From Microbacterium mangrovi (GTDB taxonomy: Bacteria; Actinomycetota; Actinomycetes; Actinomycetales; Microbacteriaceae), in NCBI RefSeq assembly GCF_000802305.1, contig NZ_JTDK01000006.1:558001-622000 (forward strand): a stretch of 64,000 nt of DNA. The letters are read 5' to 3'. This document shows, one piece after another, positions 44,924 to 57,666 of this stretch. Position 1 is the first letter of the stretch. The number at the start of each line of letters is the position of its first letter. The notes below the pieces were generated by a model. It was not told the DNA's origin. It saw only the letters and a program-made list of their open reading frames with translations, and did not search any database. The position numbers and the translations under genes were made by a program.

Positions 44924-44964
44924 ACAGGGATGCCCCCGACCGTGACGGTCGGGGGCATCCCTGT
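44924..44964. terminator. bidirectional hairpin between the WXG100 gene and groEL
   Basis: A perfect 19-base stem with a TGA loop lies between the convergent genes. On the groEL (leftward) side it is followed by TTTC, a short T-run. It is one of the strongest hairpins of the window. Confidence 0.8.
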
Positions 44965-44978
44965 GCGAGGGGCGTGGA

Positions 44979-47064
<2,086 letters not shown>

Positions 47065-47073
47065 GACTTCACG

Positions 47074-48087
47074 TTAACCCGCGCCTCCGGCCACCGGAGC
47101 GCGGCGCTCCGATGCCCAGCGGATCCAGCCGCCGAGCGGGTCGACGGCGGCCAGCACGTCCCCGTCGAGCGCGAGGGCGAACCCGTCGCGCGGCCAGGCG
47201 TCGACGTCGACCGGTTCGGTCCAGGCGTCGTGCAGCGACGGGGCGTCGAGGGTGATCCAGCGCCCGGCTTCGCGAGCCGCCGCGATGATCCGCTCACGAC
47301 CCGCCCGCGGAACGTGGGCGAGGACGCCGGGGGTGGTGACGACCAAGGTGGCCTCCGGTGCGGCCCGTCGCACGCGCGCGGCGACCTCGGGGATGAGGTC
47401 GGCGGCGTCTCCGGCGACGAGGGAGGGCGGATCGGCCGCAGCGACGTCGAGGGCCGCACGCACCCTCTCGACGCGCCCGTCCTCACCCGGCCAGACGAGT
47501 CCCTCCAGCCAGCGGCGGTCCATCGGATCCCGGGCATCCAGCGGCTGCAGGTCGATGCCGTGGCGGGCGACGATCTGCGGCATCCGCGCGGGAGGCGCCC
47601 CCTCGACCCGGCAGTCGAGCACGACTCTCGTCGGCCCGTCCGCGGGGTCGACGGACCGGATGCCCTCCGCCCCGCGATAGCGGTAGGAGTACCGGTCGGG
47701 GTAGAGGCACAGCCCGGCGCTGGCGCCGACTTCGAGCAGCGCGATCGGGCCCTCCAGGAGACTGAGCGCCGGCAGCAGGACGGCGCTGCGCAAGGGTTCG
47801 TTGGTCTGCACGGTTCGCCGGCCGCATTCCGCCACGACGGCGTCCGCGTGGGCGAGCAGCCACCCCGCCCACTCCGGGAACGGGGCTTCGGGGGCGCCGA
47901 GCAGGCGGGTCACCGCGAAGACGAGCGGCGGCTGCCGGTGGGACGCCGGAATGCGCGCGAGCACGGCGAGCACGGCGGGATCGGATGCCGCTCCCGCCGC
48001 CCAGTCGGCGTACAGCGCCGAGCGACCCGGCGCCTCGTCACGGGCGAAGCGGGCGTAGCGTTCCCCGGTGGCGTCGGCATCGGTCAT
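47074..48087 (-). CDS. DUF2332 protein
   Basis: A 337-residue protein of the DUF2332 family. The motif [21 protein letters not shown] looks like the nucleotide loop of an S-adenosylmethionine methyltransferase fold, so a methyl transfer is possible but unproven. ATG 48087 begins [18 protein letters not shown], typical for the family. It is followed by the DUF3263 gene and is divergent from msrB. Confidence 0.85.
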   Translation of the reverse strand: MTDADATGERYARFARDEAPGRSALYADWAAGAASDPAVLAVLARIPASHRQPPLVFAVTRLLGAPEAPFPEWAGWLLAHADAVVAECGRRTVQTNEPLRSAVLLPALSLLEGPIALLEVGASAGLCLYPDRYSYRYRGAEGIRSVDPADGPTRVVLDCRVEGAPPARMPQIVARHGIDLQPLDARDPMDRRWLEGLVWPGEDGRVERVRAALDVAAADPPSLVAGDAADLIPEVAARVRRAAPEATLVVTTPGVLAHVPRAGRERIIAAAREAGRWITLDAPSLHDAWTEPVDVDAWPRDGFALALDGDVLAAVDPLGGWIRWASERRAPVAGGAG

Positions 48088-48158
48088 CCGTCCATTCTGT
48101 CGCGTGCCCCGGGAACACTCCGAGGCGCGGTCGGGTTGAATGGGTGTCGGAGGCCCCC

Positions 48159-48560
48159 ATGACGTATTCCGTGAACAAGACCGACGACCAGTGGCGCGAG
48201 GAGCTCAGCGACGCCCAGTACGCAGTGCTGCGGCAGGCGGGCACCGAGCGCCCGTGGACCGGTGAGCTGCTCGACGAGGACCGCGCCGGCCTGTACACGT
48301 GTGCGGCGTGCGGTGCCGAGCTGTTCCGCAGCGGCACCAAGTTCGACTCGCACTGCGGCTGGCCGAGCTTCTACGAGTCGATCCGGCCCGACGCCGTCGA
48401 GCTCTTGCGCGACGACAGCCTGGGCATGGAGCGCACGGAGGTGCGCTGCGCGAACTGCGGCTCGCACCTGGGTCACGTGTTCCCCGACGGGTTCGGCACC
48501 CCCACCGGCGACCGATACTGCATGAACTCGATCTCCCTGGAGTTCACCGCCGAGGACTGA
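48159..48560 (+). CDS. msrB: peptide-methionine (R)-S-oxide reductase
   Basis: A 133-residue MsrB: two zinc CxxC pairs (CAAC and CANC), GWPSFYES, the HLGHVFPDG motif and the catalytic RYCMNS cysteine near residue 122. It repairs oxidised methionine (R form) with electrons from thioredoxin. ATG 48159 has GGAGG upstream. It is a single gene between DUF2332 (divergent) and a convergent DUF7882 gene. Confidence 0.96.
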   Translation: MTYSVNKTDDQWREELSDAQYAVLRQAGTERPWTGELLDEDRAGLYTCAACGAELFRSGTKFDSHCGWPSFYESIRPDAVELLRDDSLGMERTEVRCANCGSHLGHVFPDGFGTPTGDRYCMNSISLEFTAED

Positions 48561-48581
48561 CGCGAGGTGTGACGCGCCCGG

Positions 48582-48896
48582 TCATCCGGCGACGGGATCC
48601 TCCGGCGGCTCCGGGATCACCCGCAGGCCGTCCGGCGAGTTCGCCGACTGGGCGAGGACCTCCAGCCAGGCGCGGTTGAGGTTCTCCGACCGGGGGCCGT
48701 CGTACTTGAACTGCAGAGACGATGCCTGGTTGATCCACACCGTCATGCGCCCGCCGCCCAGGCTCGCGTCTTCCATCCAGGTGAAGTTGAAGGGCTCGCC
48801 GCGGGCGAGCTTGTCCTTGATCACCACCTGCAGGTGCATCAGCGTCCGGTCGTCGAAGTACGTCCGGGACGCGTGGTTGTAGCTGAACCTCCCCAT
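48582..48896 (-). CDS. small DUF7882 protein (often mis-named DNA ligase)
   Basis: A 104-residue protein of a family found mostly in Microbacteriaceae: MGRFSYNHASRTYFDDRTLMHLQ (shown in part), then FNFTWMEDASLGGGRMTVW and LNRAWLEVLAQSANSPDGL. Many genomes call it ATP-dependent DNA ligase, but it has no ligase motif and is far too short. Its role is unknown. ATG 48896 has GAGAAGG upstream. Confidence 0.82.
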   Translation of the reverse strand: MGRFSYNHASRTYFDDRTLMHLQVVIKDKLARGEPFNFTWMEDASLGGGRMTVWINQASSLQFKYDGPRSENLNRAWLEVLAQSANSPDGLRVIPEPPEDPVAG

Positions 48897-48994
48897 GATG
48901 GGGCCTTCTCTCGCAGTCGCGGCCGCGGTGATCGCGCCCGCCACTGCCAACGGTCCTCCCACCCGCGCGCAACCGCAATGCCCCGACCGTGTTG

Positions 48995-49579
48995 CTAGAG
49001 CGTACAGGTGGGCCAGTGGTCTTCAGCCCATTCCGGCCAGCTCTGCCAGCCCGGTGGAGGAGCGGGAATCTCGCCGCCGTCGAGTTCGGCAGCATCGGGC
49101 GCCTGGAACTGCTCGCGCCACCGGTCCACATCGGCTGCACTCATCGGGAACGTCTCGTCAGGTGCCGTGGCCTGGCGGTGGACGATCCGGGCGATCTGGA
49201 GGTCCTTGTCGACCGGCAGGTAGACCACCTGGCACGATGCCCCGGCCGATCGCGCCAGCCAACGCAGCGCCGATCGCTCGTCGCGACCCCACAGCCCGAA
49301 GTCCAGCACGACGCTCATCCCGCGCCGGAGAGCCTGGAGGGCGACGGAGATGAGCCGACCCTCCAGCACCCACCGCTCGCCACCCGGACGCTGGAAATCG
49401 CCGATGACGTTGCCGAACAAGGAGATGTGCCACTCGTCCGCGGTCAGTCGAAGCGCGTGGGCCGCGGCAGCGAGTTCCTCGGCACGGGTGGTCTTCCCCG
49501 CACCGGGGAGCCCCACCACCAGGAACATCGTGGGGGTGCTCGGCGCGGCGCGGATCTGCTCGGGCGTGGCTGCGATCAT
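48995..49579 (-). CDS. P-loop kinase-like AAA protein
   Basis: A 194-residue protein with Walker A GLPGAGKTT near residue 24 and LRLTADEWH, then VVLDFGLWGRDER, a pattern of small P-loop kinases related to zeta toxin or chloramphenicol phosphotransferase. It probably phosphorylates a small molecule; the acceptor is unknown. It is not next to an antitoxin-like gene. The tRNA-Thr gene lies 34 bases upstream on the same strand, with no clear promoter between. Confidence 0.82.
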   Translation of the reverse strand: MIAATPEQIRAAPSTPTMFLVVGLPGAGKTTRAEELAAAAHALRLTADEWHISLFGNVIGDFQRPGGERWVLEGRLISVALQALRRGMSVVLDFGLWGRDERSALRWLARSAGASCQVVYLPVDKDLQIARIVHRQATAPDETFPMSAADVDRWREQFQAPDAAELDGGEIPAPPPGWQSWPEWAEDHWPTCTL

Positions 49580-49613
49580 GATTGCGAGGGTCGCTCCCTC
49601 CCGGGCGTTGCGG

Positions 49614-49686
49614 TGCCGGCTACAGGACTTGAACCTGCAACCCCCGTATTACAAGTACGGTGCGCTACCAATTGCGCCAAGCCGGC
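49614..49686 (-). tRNA. tRNA-Thr (anticodon TGT)
   Basis: Read on the minus strand: a 7-base acceptor stem GCCGGCT with its complement AGCCGGC, a D arm GCGC-AATTGGTA-GCGC, an anticodon stem CCGTA/TACGG with loop CTTGTAA (anticodon TGT, reads ACA), a variable loop, a T arm GCAGG-TTCAAGT-CCTGT, and discriminator A. CCA is not encoded. All stems are perfect. Confidence 0.96.
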
Positions 49687-49753
49687 CAGGCCCGCGGAGC
49701 GGACCACCCTCGAGTCTAGGGCGTCGGCGAACCGCCCCCGCACACTGACCCTC

Positions 49754-49782
49754 TTGCACCCCCGGATCGGCGGGTCTATGAT
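49754..49782 (+). promoter_or_regulatory. promoter of the DUF11-like membrane-protein gene
   Basis: TTGCAC and TATGAT are 17 bases apart. Transcription should begin near 49789, which leaves a leader of about 43 bases ending in GGAGGT before the ATG at 49832. Confidence 0.7.
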
Positions 49783-49831
49783 CCGGCTATCCATCACTGG
49801 GGAAGTCGCCGACGGCAAGCGGAGGTGTCTG

Positions 49832-50632
49832 ATGGTCTCTTCGAGTGCACACGTCCTCGTGTGGGCGCACGTCGCGGGTGCCGTGGACCCGGGCGGTTCA
49901 CCGTCGCCGTCTCCGAGCCCTGCCGATGCCCTCGGCCCCGCGCTCAATGCCGCTGGCCTCATCTGGGCGCTGTGCGGCGCGATGCTCGTCGCGCTCATCG
50001 CCCTGCTGATCTACGGATGGCCGAGCGCGAAGAACAAGAGCCGGGCGAGCAACAGCGTGGTCCGCTCGTGGCTCGCGGTGAGTCTGACGGCGGGACTGCT
50101 CATCTTCACGGCGGCATCCTTCGGCGGGAACGACGGCGGACTGCAGAAGATGCTGGTCGGCGCGGTCATCGCCGCCGTCGGCGGCGCCGGGGCGTTCTAC
50201 TTCGCGACGAAGGCGAACGAGACTGCGACGTCGGCCATCCTGCAGGCGGCGAAGGGCAGCGAAGGGAGGCCGGGCGCGTCGACACTGCTCCTGAGCAAGA
50301 CGGCGGATGCCTCGAAGCTCACGAACCCGGCCACCACCGGAAACGTGATCACGTACCACTTCAAGGTGACCAACAGCGGCACCGACGCCCTCACGGATGT
50401 CGCGGTCTCCGACTCGGTCGCGCCGCCGAAGGCGGTCGACTACGTCTGGCCCGGAGTGCCGGGCGAGCTCAAGGCCGGAGAGGTCGCGACGGCGACCTCC
50501 CACTACCAGCTGGTCGGCAAGGACCTCGACGCGAAGTCGGTGATCTCCGCCGCGACCGCGACGGGCAGACCGCCCCACGGCGCCGTGGTCCGGTCGGAGC
50601 CGGAGCACACCACGACCGCGCTCGGGACGTAG
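49832..50632 (+). CDS. membrane protein with DUF11-like outer domain
   Basis: A 266-residue protein: a Pro/Ser-rich start, three membrane segments (about residues 42-66, 82-101 and 107-130) and a C-terminal beta domain (KTADASKLTNPATTGNVITY, shown in part, then VTNSGTDALTDVAVSDSV) of the DUF11/conserved-repeat type seen in surface proteins. ATG 49832 has GGAGGT five bases upstream; an earlier in-frame ATG lies within the -10 region. Function unknown; the domain may face the cell wall. Confidence 0.78.
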   Translation: MVSSSAHVLVWAHVAGAVDPGGSPSPSPSPADALGPALNAAGLIWALCGAMLVALIALLIYGWPSAKNKSRASNSVVRSWLAVSLTAGLLIFTAASFGGNDGGLQKMLVGAVIAAVGGAGAFYFATKANETATSAILQAAKGSEGRPGASTLLLSKTADASKLTNPATTGNVITYHFKVTNSGTDALTDVAVSDSVAPPKAVDYVWPGVPGELKAGEVATATSHYQLVGKDLDAKSVISAATATGRPPHGAVVRSEPEHTTTALGT

Positions 50633-50639
50633 GGCGGCG

Positions 50640-51620
50640 TCAGTTCTTCGCGGTGGCCGTGGGGCTCGGTGTCGGCGACGGCGAGGCCGAGCTGTAGTAC
50701 GAGTCGCTCGCGATGGTGAGCACGAACTGCGCGAACTCCTTCGGGTCGCTGAGCGCACCCACGTACGGCTGACCGTTCACGAGGATCATCGGCGCCGAGG
50801 TCAGTGCGACGTCCTTGGTGCCGGGAAGCCCGGCCAGCGCCTTGTCGGTCGACGCCTTGACCCACGATGCGTAGTCCTCGCCCTCGATGCAGGAGCGCAC
50901 CGGCTTGGGCGACGCGGCACCCGACGCGATCGCCAGGTCCGCGAGCTGCTGGTCGGAGAGACCGTCGGAGCCCTGGTCGGGCTGACGGGTCAGCAGGGCG
51001 TTGTTGTACGCGAAGAACGTGTCGGACGAGTACGTCGCGACGCACGCGGCCGCGCTCGCGGCGCGCAGCGAGTACTTCGTACCGTTCGACTTCGGCGTCA
51101 GCATCGCCACCGGGTAGTAGGTGAGGGTCGCCGCCTTCTGGGTGACCCACTTGGTCAGCTGGGCCGCGTTGGCCGACTGGAACTGCGCCGCGCCGGGCGC
51201 CAGGTAGTCGACGTAGACGCGGATGTCGACCGACCCCGCCTGTGCCGTGGCCGAGCCGCTCGGCTTCGGAGAGGACGCCGGAGCCGTGGGCTTGCTCGTC
51301 GGCTTGCCCGCAGCAGGACTCGGGGTGGATGCCGGAACCGACGCGGCGTCGCTGCCGATCATCCCCTTCACCGCCGTCACCTCGAAGCCGCCCTCGGTGA
51401 CGTGCGCCGGTGAGAGCTCGGGCTTGGATGCCGCCGACGTGACCGTCCAGGTGACCGCCACCGCCACCACGCCGACCACCGCGACCACCGCAGTCGTGAG
51501 CGACGCGCGACGGATGCGTCGCGCTCGTGACTGCTTGGCCCGCACCTGCTGCGCCTTCTCGCGCACCGCCTGACGACGGTCTCCCTGATCGGGCACGTTC
51601 GGTGACTGGTCGCTGGACAT
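50640..51620 (-). CDS. DsbA-like membrane-anchored protein without CxxC
   Basis: A 326-residue protein: basic cytoplasmic N-terminus, one membrane segment (about 38-60), a Pro/Ser/Ala linker and a DsbA/thioredoxin-like domain. The active-site position, normally FxCPYCxxF, reads VDYLAPGAAQF, so the catalytic cysteines are gone. The cis-Pro loop TSAPMILVNGQPYVG is kept. Two other cysteines (AACVATY, RSCIEGED) could form a structural bond. It is probably not an oxidoreductase; it may bind peptides. ATG 51620 has GAGAGG upstream. Confidence 0.82.
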   Translation of the reverse strand: MSSDQSPNVPDQGDRRQAVREKAQQVRAKQSRARRIRRASLTTAVVAVVGVVAVAVTWTVTSAASKPELSPAHVTEGGFEVTAVKGMIGSDAASVPASTPSPAAGKPTSKPTAPASSPKPSGSATAQAGSVDIRVYVDYLAPGAAQFQSANAAQLTKWVTQKAATLTYYPVAMLTPKSNGTKYSLRAASAAACVATYSSDTFFAYNNALLTRQPDQGSDGLSDQQLADLAIASGAASPKPVRSCIEGEDYASWVKASTDKALAGLPGTKDVALTSAPMILVNGQPYVGALSDPKEFAQFVLTIASDSYYSSASPSPTPSPTATAKN

Positions 51621-51930
51621 GGAACCTCTCGACGCAAACCTCAGGGTGGAAATCTCGGGCACGCCGGTCGGATCGAGCCGGTCCGCCGTGCGGATCGCTG
51701 GGGGGAAGCGATGACTCCGATGCTAGACAGACAGGCTGTGAAATGCCCAGACGGCGCCTGCCACCGAGCCGTCAGTGCGCACTTCCCCGACCGGTGTCCG
51801 GCCCGACGTCAGCACATCGCAATCCATGTCATACTGATGCGAACGCCCAACGGTGGGCGTGCGGGGAGCCCCCGCTCATTCCTCACTACGGATCGTCCGG
51901 CACGTACCTGCCGGTGAAGGAGAAGAGAAA
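51621..51930. other. intergenic region before the ABC ATPase gene
   Basis: 310 bases without a gene. It holds a possible -10 CATACT (51830-51835), two small hairpins in the presumed leader, ACGCCCA/TGGGCGT (51843-51860) and GCGGGG/CCCCGC (51861-51875), and AAGGAGAAG before the ATG at 51931. For the leftward DsbA-like gene I see only a weak TAGCAT (51725-51720). No operator is evident. Confidence 0.5.
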
Positions 51931-53031
<1,101 letters not shown>

Positions 53032-53108
53032 CCGGATCCGACCAGGCGGCGCGGGCGAGGGAGACCTCGACCGCGCCGCCTCGTTCTTTCACCGACCGGG
53101 AGGATGCG

Positions 53109-54428
53109 GTGACCGAAGCACTCACCATCACGGCGAGCTCGATCGATCCGGGGCTGCTCGTGCTGCCCTGGCGGACGCCCCTGGCCGACTGGCCCAGCCG
53201 CGACATCGTGTACCTGCCCAAGGGCATCTCCCGACACCTCGTGCGGTTCGCCAACCTGTCCGAGCGCGTCGTGGCGATCAAGGAGACGACCGCCGAGATG
53301 GCCCGGCGCGAGTACGACATGCTCGGCAGCCTCGCCCGCCTGGACGTGCCGTGCGTCGACCGCGTCGCGGTGATCGACGGACGGGAGGATGCCGACGGGA
53401 ACCCGCTTCCGGCGGCACTCGTCACCGCGCACCTGAAGTTCTCGCTCCCCTACCGTGCGCTGTTCACCCAGGTGCTGCGTCCCGAGACGGCCACCCGCCT
53501 CGTGGACGCCCTGGCGGTGCTGCTCGTGCGCCTGCACAACGTCGGCTTCTTCTGGGGGGACGTCTCGCTCTCGAACACGCTCTTCCGTCGGGATGCCGGC
53601 GCCTTCGCCGCTTATCTCGTGGACGCCGAGACCGGTGAACTCCACGAGGCGGGCCTCACCCCCGGCCAGCGGATGCACGATCTGGACATCGCCCGCACCA
53701 ACATCGCCGGCGAGATCATGGATCTCGCCGCCGGCGGACGCCTCGAAGGCGGCGCCGACGCGCTCGCGATCGCCGACGGGATCATGTCCGCCTACTACTC
53801 GCTGTGGGCCGAGCTCACCGACCGCGAGACCTTCAGCGTGTCGGAGGCGTGGCGCCTCACCGAGCGGGTGGAACGCCTCAACGCCCTGGGGTTCGACATC
53901 GGCGAGATGGCGATCCAGACGACGGCTGACGGCGAGCGGGTGTCCATCCAGCCGAAGGTGGTGGACGCCGGACACCACCAGCGTCGCCTCATCCGGCTGA
54001 CCGGGCTCGATGTCGAGGAGAACCAGGCGCGACGGCTGCTCAACGACCTCGACGAGTACCGGCTGCGCCGCACGTCGTCCCGCGCCTCCGAGTCCGACGA
54101 CGAGGAGCGACTCGCCCACGAATGGCTCACGCGCGTTTTCGAGCCCGTCGTGCGGGCGATCCCGTGGGAGCTGCGCGCGAAGCTCGAGCCCGCGCAGGTC
54201 TTCCACGAGGTGCTCGAGCACCGGTGGTTCCGCGCCCAGGAGCAGAGTCGCAGCATCCCCCTCGCCGAGGCCCTGTCGAGCTACATCGACACCGAGCTGC
54301 GCCACCGCCGCGATGAGGCGACCGTGATGGGTCCGCCCACCGAGACGATGGCGCTGCCGGTGATCACCGCAGACATCGCGACACACGACACCGACGACGA
54401 CGAGATCGACTGGCGCGATCTCGTCTGA
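53109..54428 (+). CDS. DUF4032 kinase-fold protein
   Basis: A 439-residue protein. Its N-terminal half resembles a lipopolysaccharide-kinase/protein-kinase fold: VVAIKETTAEMARREY could hold the ATP lysine and Glu, and LHNVGFFWGDVSLSNTLF (about residues 142-159) looks like a catalytic loop with Asp and Asn, followed by VDAETGE in the place of DFG. The C-terminal half is helical with an acidic end. No function is proven. It stands behind the sugar ABC ATPase gene, so a role in import or phosphorylation control is conceivable. Confidence 0.85.
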   Translation: MTEALTITASSIDPGLLVLPWRTPLADWPSRDIVYLPKGISRHLVRFANLSERVVAIKETTAEMARREYDMLGSLARLDVPCVDRVAVIDGREDADGNPLPAALVTAHLKFSLPYRALFTQVLRPETATRLVDALAVLLVRLHNVGFFWGDVSLSNTLFRRDAGAFAAYLVDAETGELHEAGLTPGQRMHDLDIARTNIAGEIMDLAAGGRLEGGADALAIADGIMSAYYSLWAELTDRETFSVSEAWRLTERVERLNALGFDIGEMAIQTTADGERVSIQPKVVDAGHHQRRLIRLTGLDVEENQARRLLNDLDEYRLRRTSSRASESDDEERLAHEWLTRVFEPVVRAIPWELRAKLEPAQVFHEVLEHRWFRAQEQSRSIPLAEALSSYIDTELRHRRDEATVMGPPTETMALPVITADIATHDTDDDEIDWRDLV

Positions 54429-54440
54429 GCGGCGGCGCGC

Positions 54441-55082
54441 TCAGTAGCCGACGGTGAAACGGGCGCGGCGGTGGGCGCCCTTCTCGACCTCGTCGACGAC
54501 GGCGACCGCGAAGTCCGCGCCGGAGATGTAGGAGTTGCCCTCGGCATCCTCGACGACGACCTCGCCGCCGGTGCGGTAGCTGCCGGTGCGCTCACCGGGC
54601 TCCCAGGAGCCGAAGACCTTGGGCGGGTGCACCAGGAACCAGTCCAGGCCCTCGTCGGATGCCTCCAGCAGCTCCAGCGTGTCGATGCCGACCTTGGCCT
54701 CGTGACGGTATTCCTCGGGAACGCCGAGATCCCACAGCCGCGGACCACCCGGAGCCGACAGGCTGCCCATCGCGCCGCCGACCACGCCCAGTCGCGTGTC
54801 GGTGCCGGTCAGGTGGTCGGCGAGGACGCGGACGGCATCCAGTCCGAGGTCGAACATGTCGCCGCGCGGTGCCACCGCCGAGATGACGGCGTCCGCGCCG
54901 GTCAGGTCGTCCGCGATCGAGTCGATCTCCAGCACGTTCCCTGCGACGTAGACGACCCCCTCGACCGGCTCCTCGGGTGCCGTGCGCGAGATCGAGACCA
55001 CCTCGTGCCCGCGCGCCGCCGCCTCGGCGACGATGTTCCCTCCGGCGTAGCCGGTTCCTCCGATGACCACGATGCGTGCCAT
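54441..55082 (-). CDS. NAD(P)-binding, NmrA/SDR-like protein
   Basis: A 213-residue atypical short-chain dehydrogenase: Rossmann loop VIGGTGYAGGNIVAEAAARG at residues 6-25, then the segment DAVISAVAPRG and VVGGAMGSL. There is no Tyr-x-x-x-Lys pair, so it is more like NAD(P)H-binding flavin-reductase or NmrA-type proteins than true SDR enzymes. Substrate unknown. ATG 55082 follows GAGTGAAGC. It is convergent with the DUF4032 gene. Confidence 0.88.
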   Translation of the reverse strand: MARIVVIGGTGYAGGNIVAEAAARGHEVVSISRTAPEEPVEGVVYVAGNVLEIDSIADDLTGADAVISAVAPRGDMFDLGLDAVRVLADHLTGTDTRLGVVGGAMGSLSAPGGPRLWDLGVPEEYRHEAKVGIDTLELLEASDEGLDWFLVHPPKVFGSWEPGERTGSYRTGGEVVVEDAEGNSYISGADFAVAVVDEVEKGAHRRARFTVGY

Positions 55083-55188
55083 GCTTCACTCCTTCGCCGC
55101 CCGGGTGGCGGCATCCAGGGATTTCAACGCACGTCGGGCCGAGGCATTCCGCCGATTGCGCTCGAAGTCAAACTCCGTGCGTACCGAG

Positions 55189-56172
55189 TCAGGCCGCGCG
55201 GACCGTCGACACGTGGAAGAGCGCGACGGATGCCGCGATCCCCGCGTTCAGCGACTCGGTCGCCGACGAGATCGGGATCGAGACGATCTGATCGCAGGTC
55301 TCCGTGACGAGGCGCGAGAGCCCCTTGCCCTCGGACCCCACGACGATCACGACCGGCCGGTCGGCCAGCTGGAGGTCGGGCAGCGAGACGTCGCCGCCGC
55401 CGTCCAGGCCGAGCACGAACACACCCTGCTTCTTGAGGTCCTTCAGGGTCGAGGTGAGGTTGCCCGCCACCGCGACCGGGATGCGCGCGGCCGCACCGGC
55501 GCTCGTCTTCCACGCGGCCGAGTTGACGCTCGCCGAGCGACGCTGCGGCACGATCACGGCGTGGCCGCCGAACGCCGCCGTGGAGCGGATGATGGCGCCG
55601 AGGTTGCGGGGATCCGTGATGCCGTCGAGGGCGACGAACAGCGGCGTCTGGCCGCGGTCGACGACCTGCTCGAGGACGTCCTGCACGTGCGCGTACTCAT
55701 ACGGCGGCACCTTGAGCGCCACGCCCTGGTGCACCCCGTCGAACCCGGCCATCCGGTCGAGCTCGGGCCGGGTGACCTCCAGCACCGGGATCTCCCGGTG
55801 ATGCGCGATCGACAGCATCTCCTTGACGCGGTCGTCCATCTCGACGCGCTGCGCGATGTAGAACGCGGTCGCGGGGATCTTGGTGCGCAGAGCCTCGAGA
55901 ACGCTGTTGCGTCCGGTGACGGTCTCGGTGTCGTCGTTCTGACGCGGCTTCGAGGTGCGGTTGACGTTCGCCTGCCGCTGCTTCGGCCGGCCGCCCGCTG
56001 CGACGAACCGCTCCTGGGCGGCCTTGCGCTTGCCGGCGACGTGCCAGGCGCGGTCCTCCGCCTTCGGGGTCGGGCCGCGGCCCTCGAGGGACTTGCGACC
56101 GTTGCCGCCGGACCCCTTGGTCGCGCCCTTCTTCTTGCTGTTGCCCGCTCCGGGGCGGGTCGGCTTAGCCAT
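55189..56172 (-). CDS. rlmB: 23S rRNA 2'-O-methyltransferase (TrmH/RlmB family)
   Basis: A 327-residue SpoU-family methyltransferase with a long basic N-terminal tail (residues 1-85) before the substrate-binding domain. The SPOUT motifs are visible: [32 protein letters not shown] and [19 protein letters not shown]. It methylates a ribose in 23S rRNA, by family G2251. It overlaps the end of cysS by eight bases, the usual actinobacterial pair. Confidence 0.93.
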   Translation of the reverse strand: MAKPTRPGAGNSKKKGATKGSGGNGRKSLEGRGPTPKAEDRAWHVAGKRKAAQERFVAAGGRPKQRQANVNRTSKPRQNDDTETVTGRNSVLEALRTKIPATAFYIAQRVEMDDRVKEMLSIAHHREIPVLEVTRPELDRMAGFDGVHQGVALKVPPYEYAHVQDVLEQVVDRGQTPLFVALDGITDPRNLGAIIRSTAAFGGHAVIVPQRRSASVNSAAWKTSAGAAARIPVAVAGNLTSTLKDLKKQGVFVLGLDGGGDVSLPDLQLADRPVVIVVGSEGKGLSRLVTETCDQIVSIPISSATESLNAGIAASVALFHVSTVRAA

Positions 56173-57571
56173 CGATCAGACTCCAATGCGTTCCGTCTGG
56201 GGTGTCTTCCAGGGCGATGCCGGCCGTCGCGATCGCATCGCGGATGCGGTCGGCCGCCGCCCAGTCCTTGTCAGCGCGCGCCTGGGCGCGCTGGGTGATC
56301 ATCGTGCGCACGAGGGCGTCCAGGGCGGATGCCTCGGCGCCGGTGCCGCCCGCGTTCCATCGCGGGTCGAGGGGGTTGATGCCGAGGATGCCGGCCATCA
56401 GGATCGCCTGGTCGAACGCCTGGTGCACGGTGTCCTCGTCGCCCGCGTCGAACGCGGCGTTGCCGGCGCGCACGGTCTCGTGGAGCACCGCGAGCGCCTG
56501 CGGCACGCCCAGGTCGTCGTCCATGGCGGCGACGAACGCCTCGGGAAGACCCGGCCCGAAGACGAACCAGCCCTTCTCGCTGCGGGCGCGCAGCACGCGC
56601 TCGAGGAACGTGCGGATGCGTCCGAGCGCGGCGTAGGCCTCCGCCCAGCTGGCCTCGCTGAGATCGAGGCTGGAGCGGTAGTGGGCGGCGACCAGGGCGT
56701 AGCGGACCACGAGCGGGTCGTGCTCGGCGAGCACGTCTGCCGCGAGCACGAAGTTGTTCAGCGACTTCGACATCTTCTGGCCGCCGACGGTGACGAGCCC
56801 GTTGTGCACCCAGTAGCGGGCGAACGGGTCTCCGGCGGCCGTCGACTGGGCGAGCTCGTTCTCGTGGTGCGGGAAGCGCAGGTCGAGCCCTCCGCCGTGG
56901 ATGTCGAACTCGGCGCCCAGGTACCGTCGCGACATGGCGGAGCACTCGATGTGCCAGCCCGGGCGTCCTGCTCCCCACGGGGAGTCCCAGGATGCGTCCT
57001 CCGGCTCGCCCGGCTTGGTTCCCTTCCACAGGGCGAAGTCCCGCGGGTCGCGCTTGCCGCGGGGGTCGGCGTCGGCCGCGGACTCCATGGCGTCCACCGA
57101 CTGATGCGTGAGTTCGCCGTACGCCGGCCACGACCGCACGTCGAAGTACACGTCGCCCGCCGAGGCGTAGGCGTGCCCGGCGTCGATGAGACGCGCGATG
57201 AGCTCCTGCATCTGCGGGATGGACGCCGTCGCCCGCGGCTCGTAGGTCGGGGCATCCACGCCCACCGCCGTGTAGGCGTCGGTGAACTCCCGCTCCATGC
57301 GGTACGCCAGCGCCCACCACGGCTCGGCAGCGGTGGCGTTGTTCAGCACCTTGTCGTCGATGTCGGTGACGTTGCGCACGAAGGTGACGCGCTCGAACCG
57401 GTGGGCCAGCCACCGGCGGAGCACGTCGAAGCTGACGGCGGCGCGCACGTGCCCGATGTGCGGCCCCGACTGCACCGTCGGCCCGCAGACGTACATCGTG
57501 ATGTTCTCCGGGTCGCCGGGCACGAAATCGCGCAGCGCCTGCGCGCGCGTGTCGTAGAGCCGAAGTGTCAT
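56165..57571 (-). CDS. cysS: cysteinyl-tRNA synthetase
   Basis: A 468-residue class I synthetase: [16 protein letters not shown] start, zinc Cys in VCGPTVQ, HIGH as PHIGHVR near residue 38, WHIECSAM and [15 protein letters not shown] with further zinc ligands, and KMSKS in [11 protein letters not shown]. It charges tRNA-Cys. Length and motifs are normal, and it does not resemble the related MshC of mycothiol synthesis, which lacks the C-terminal part. rlmB follows. Confidence 0.97.
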   Translation of the reverse strand: MTLRLYDTRAQALRDFVPGDPENITMYVCGPTVQSGPHIGHVRAAVSFDVLRRWLAHRFERVTFVRNVTDIDDKVLNNATAAEPWWALAYRMEREFTDAYTAVGVDAPTYEPRATASIPQMQELIARLIDAGHAYASAGDVYFDVRSWPAYGELTHQSVDAMESAADADPRGKRDPRDFALWKGTKPGEPEDASWDSPWGAGRPGWHIECSAMSRRYLGAEFDIHGGGLDLRFPHHENELAQSTAAGDPFARYWVHNGLVTVGGQKMSKSLNNFVLAADVLAEHDPLVVRYALVAAHYRSSLDLSEASWAEAYAALGRIRTFLERVLRARSEKGWFVFGPGLPEAFVAAMDDDLGVPQALAVLHETVRAGNAAFDAGDEDTVHQAFDQAILMAGILGINPLDPRWNAGGTGAEASALDALVRTMITQRAQARADKDWAAADRIRDAIATAGIALEDTPDGTHWSLIDG

Positions 57572-57666
57572 CCCTCCAGCCTACCGGCCGGACCCTGCGC
57601 GATTCCGGGCAGAGGACGTCCGGTCGCGTAACGTGCGCGAAACGGGCGTCTGCGATGATCGTGGCG

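Noticed and set aside
48582..48896. ATP-dependent DNA ligase
   Set aside because: Genomes often give this name, but the 104-residue protein has no KxDG or other ligase motif.
48995..49579. Zeta-toxin half of a toxin-antitoxin pair
   Set aside because: The P-loop kinase fold is similar, but there is no small antitoxin gene next to it; the neighbours are a tRNA gene and a DUF7882 gene.
49614..49686. tRNA gene as an attachment site of an integrated element
   Set aside because: I found no integrase, no nearby direct repeat of the tRNA 3' end and no change in composition on either side.
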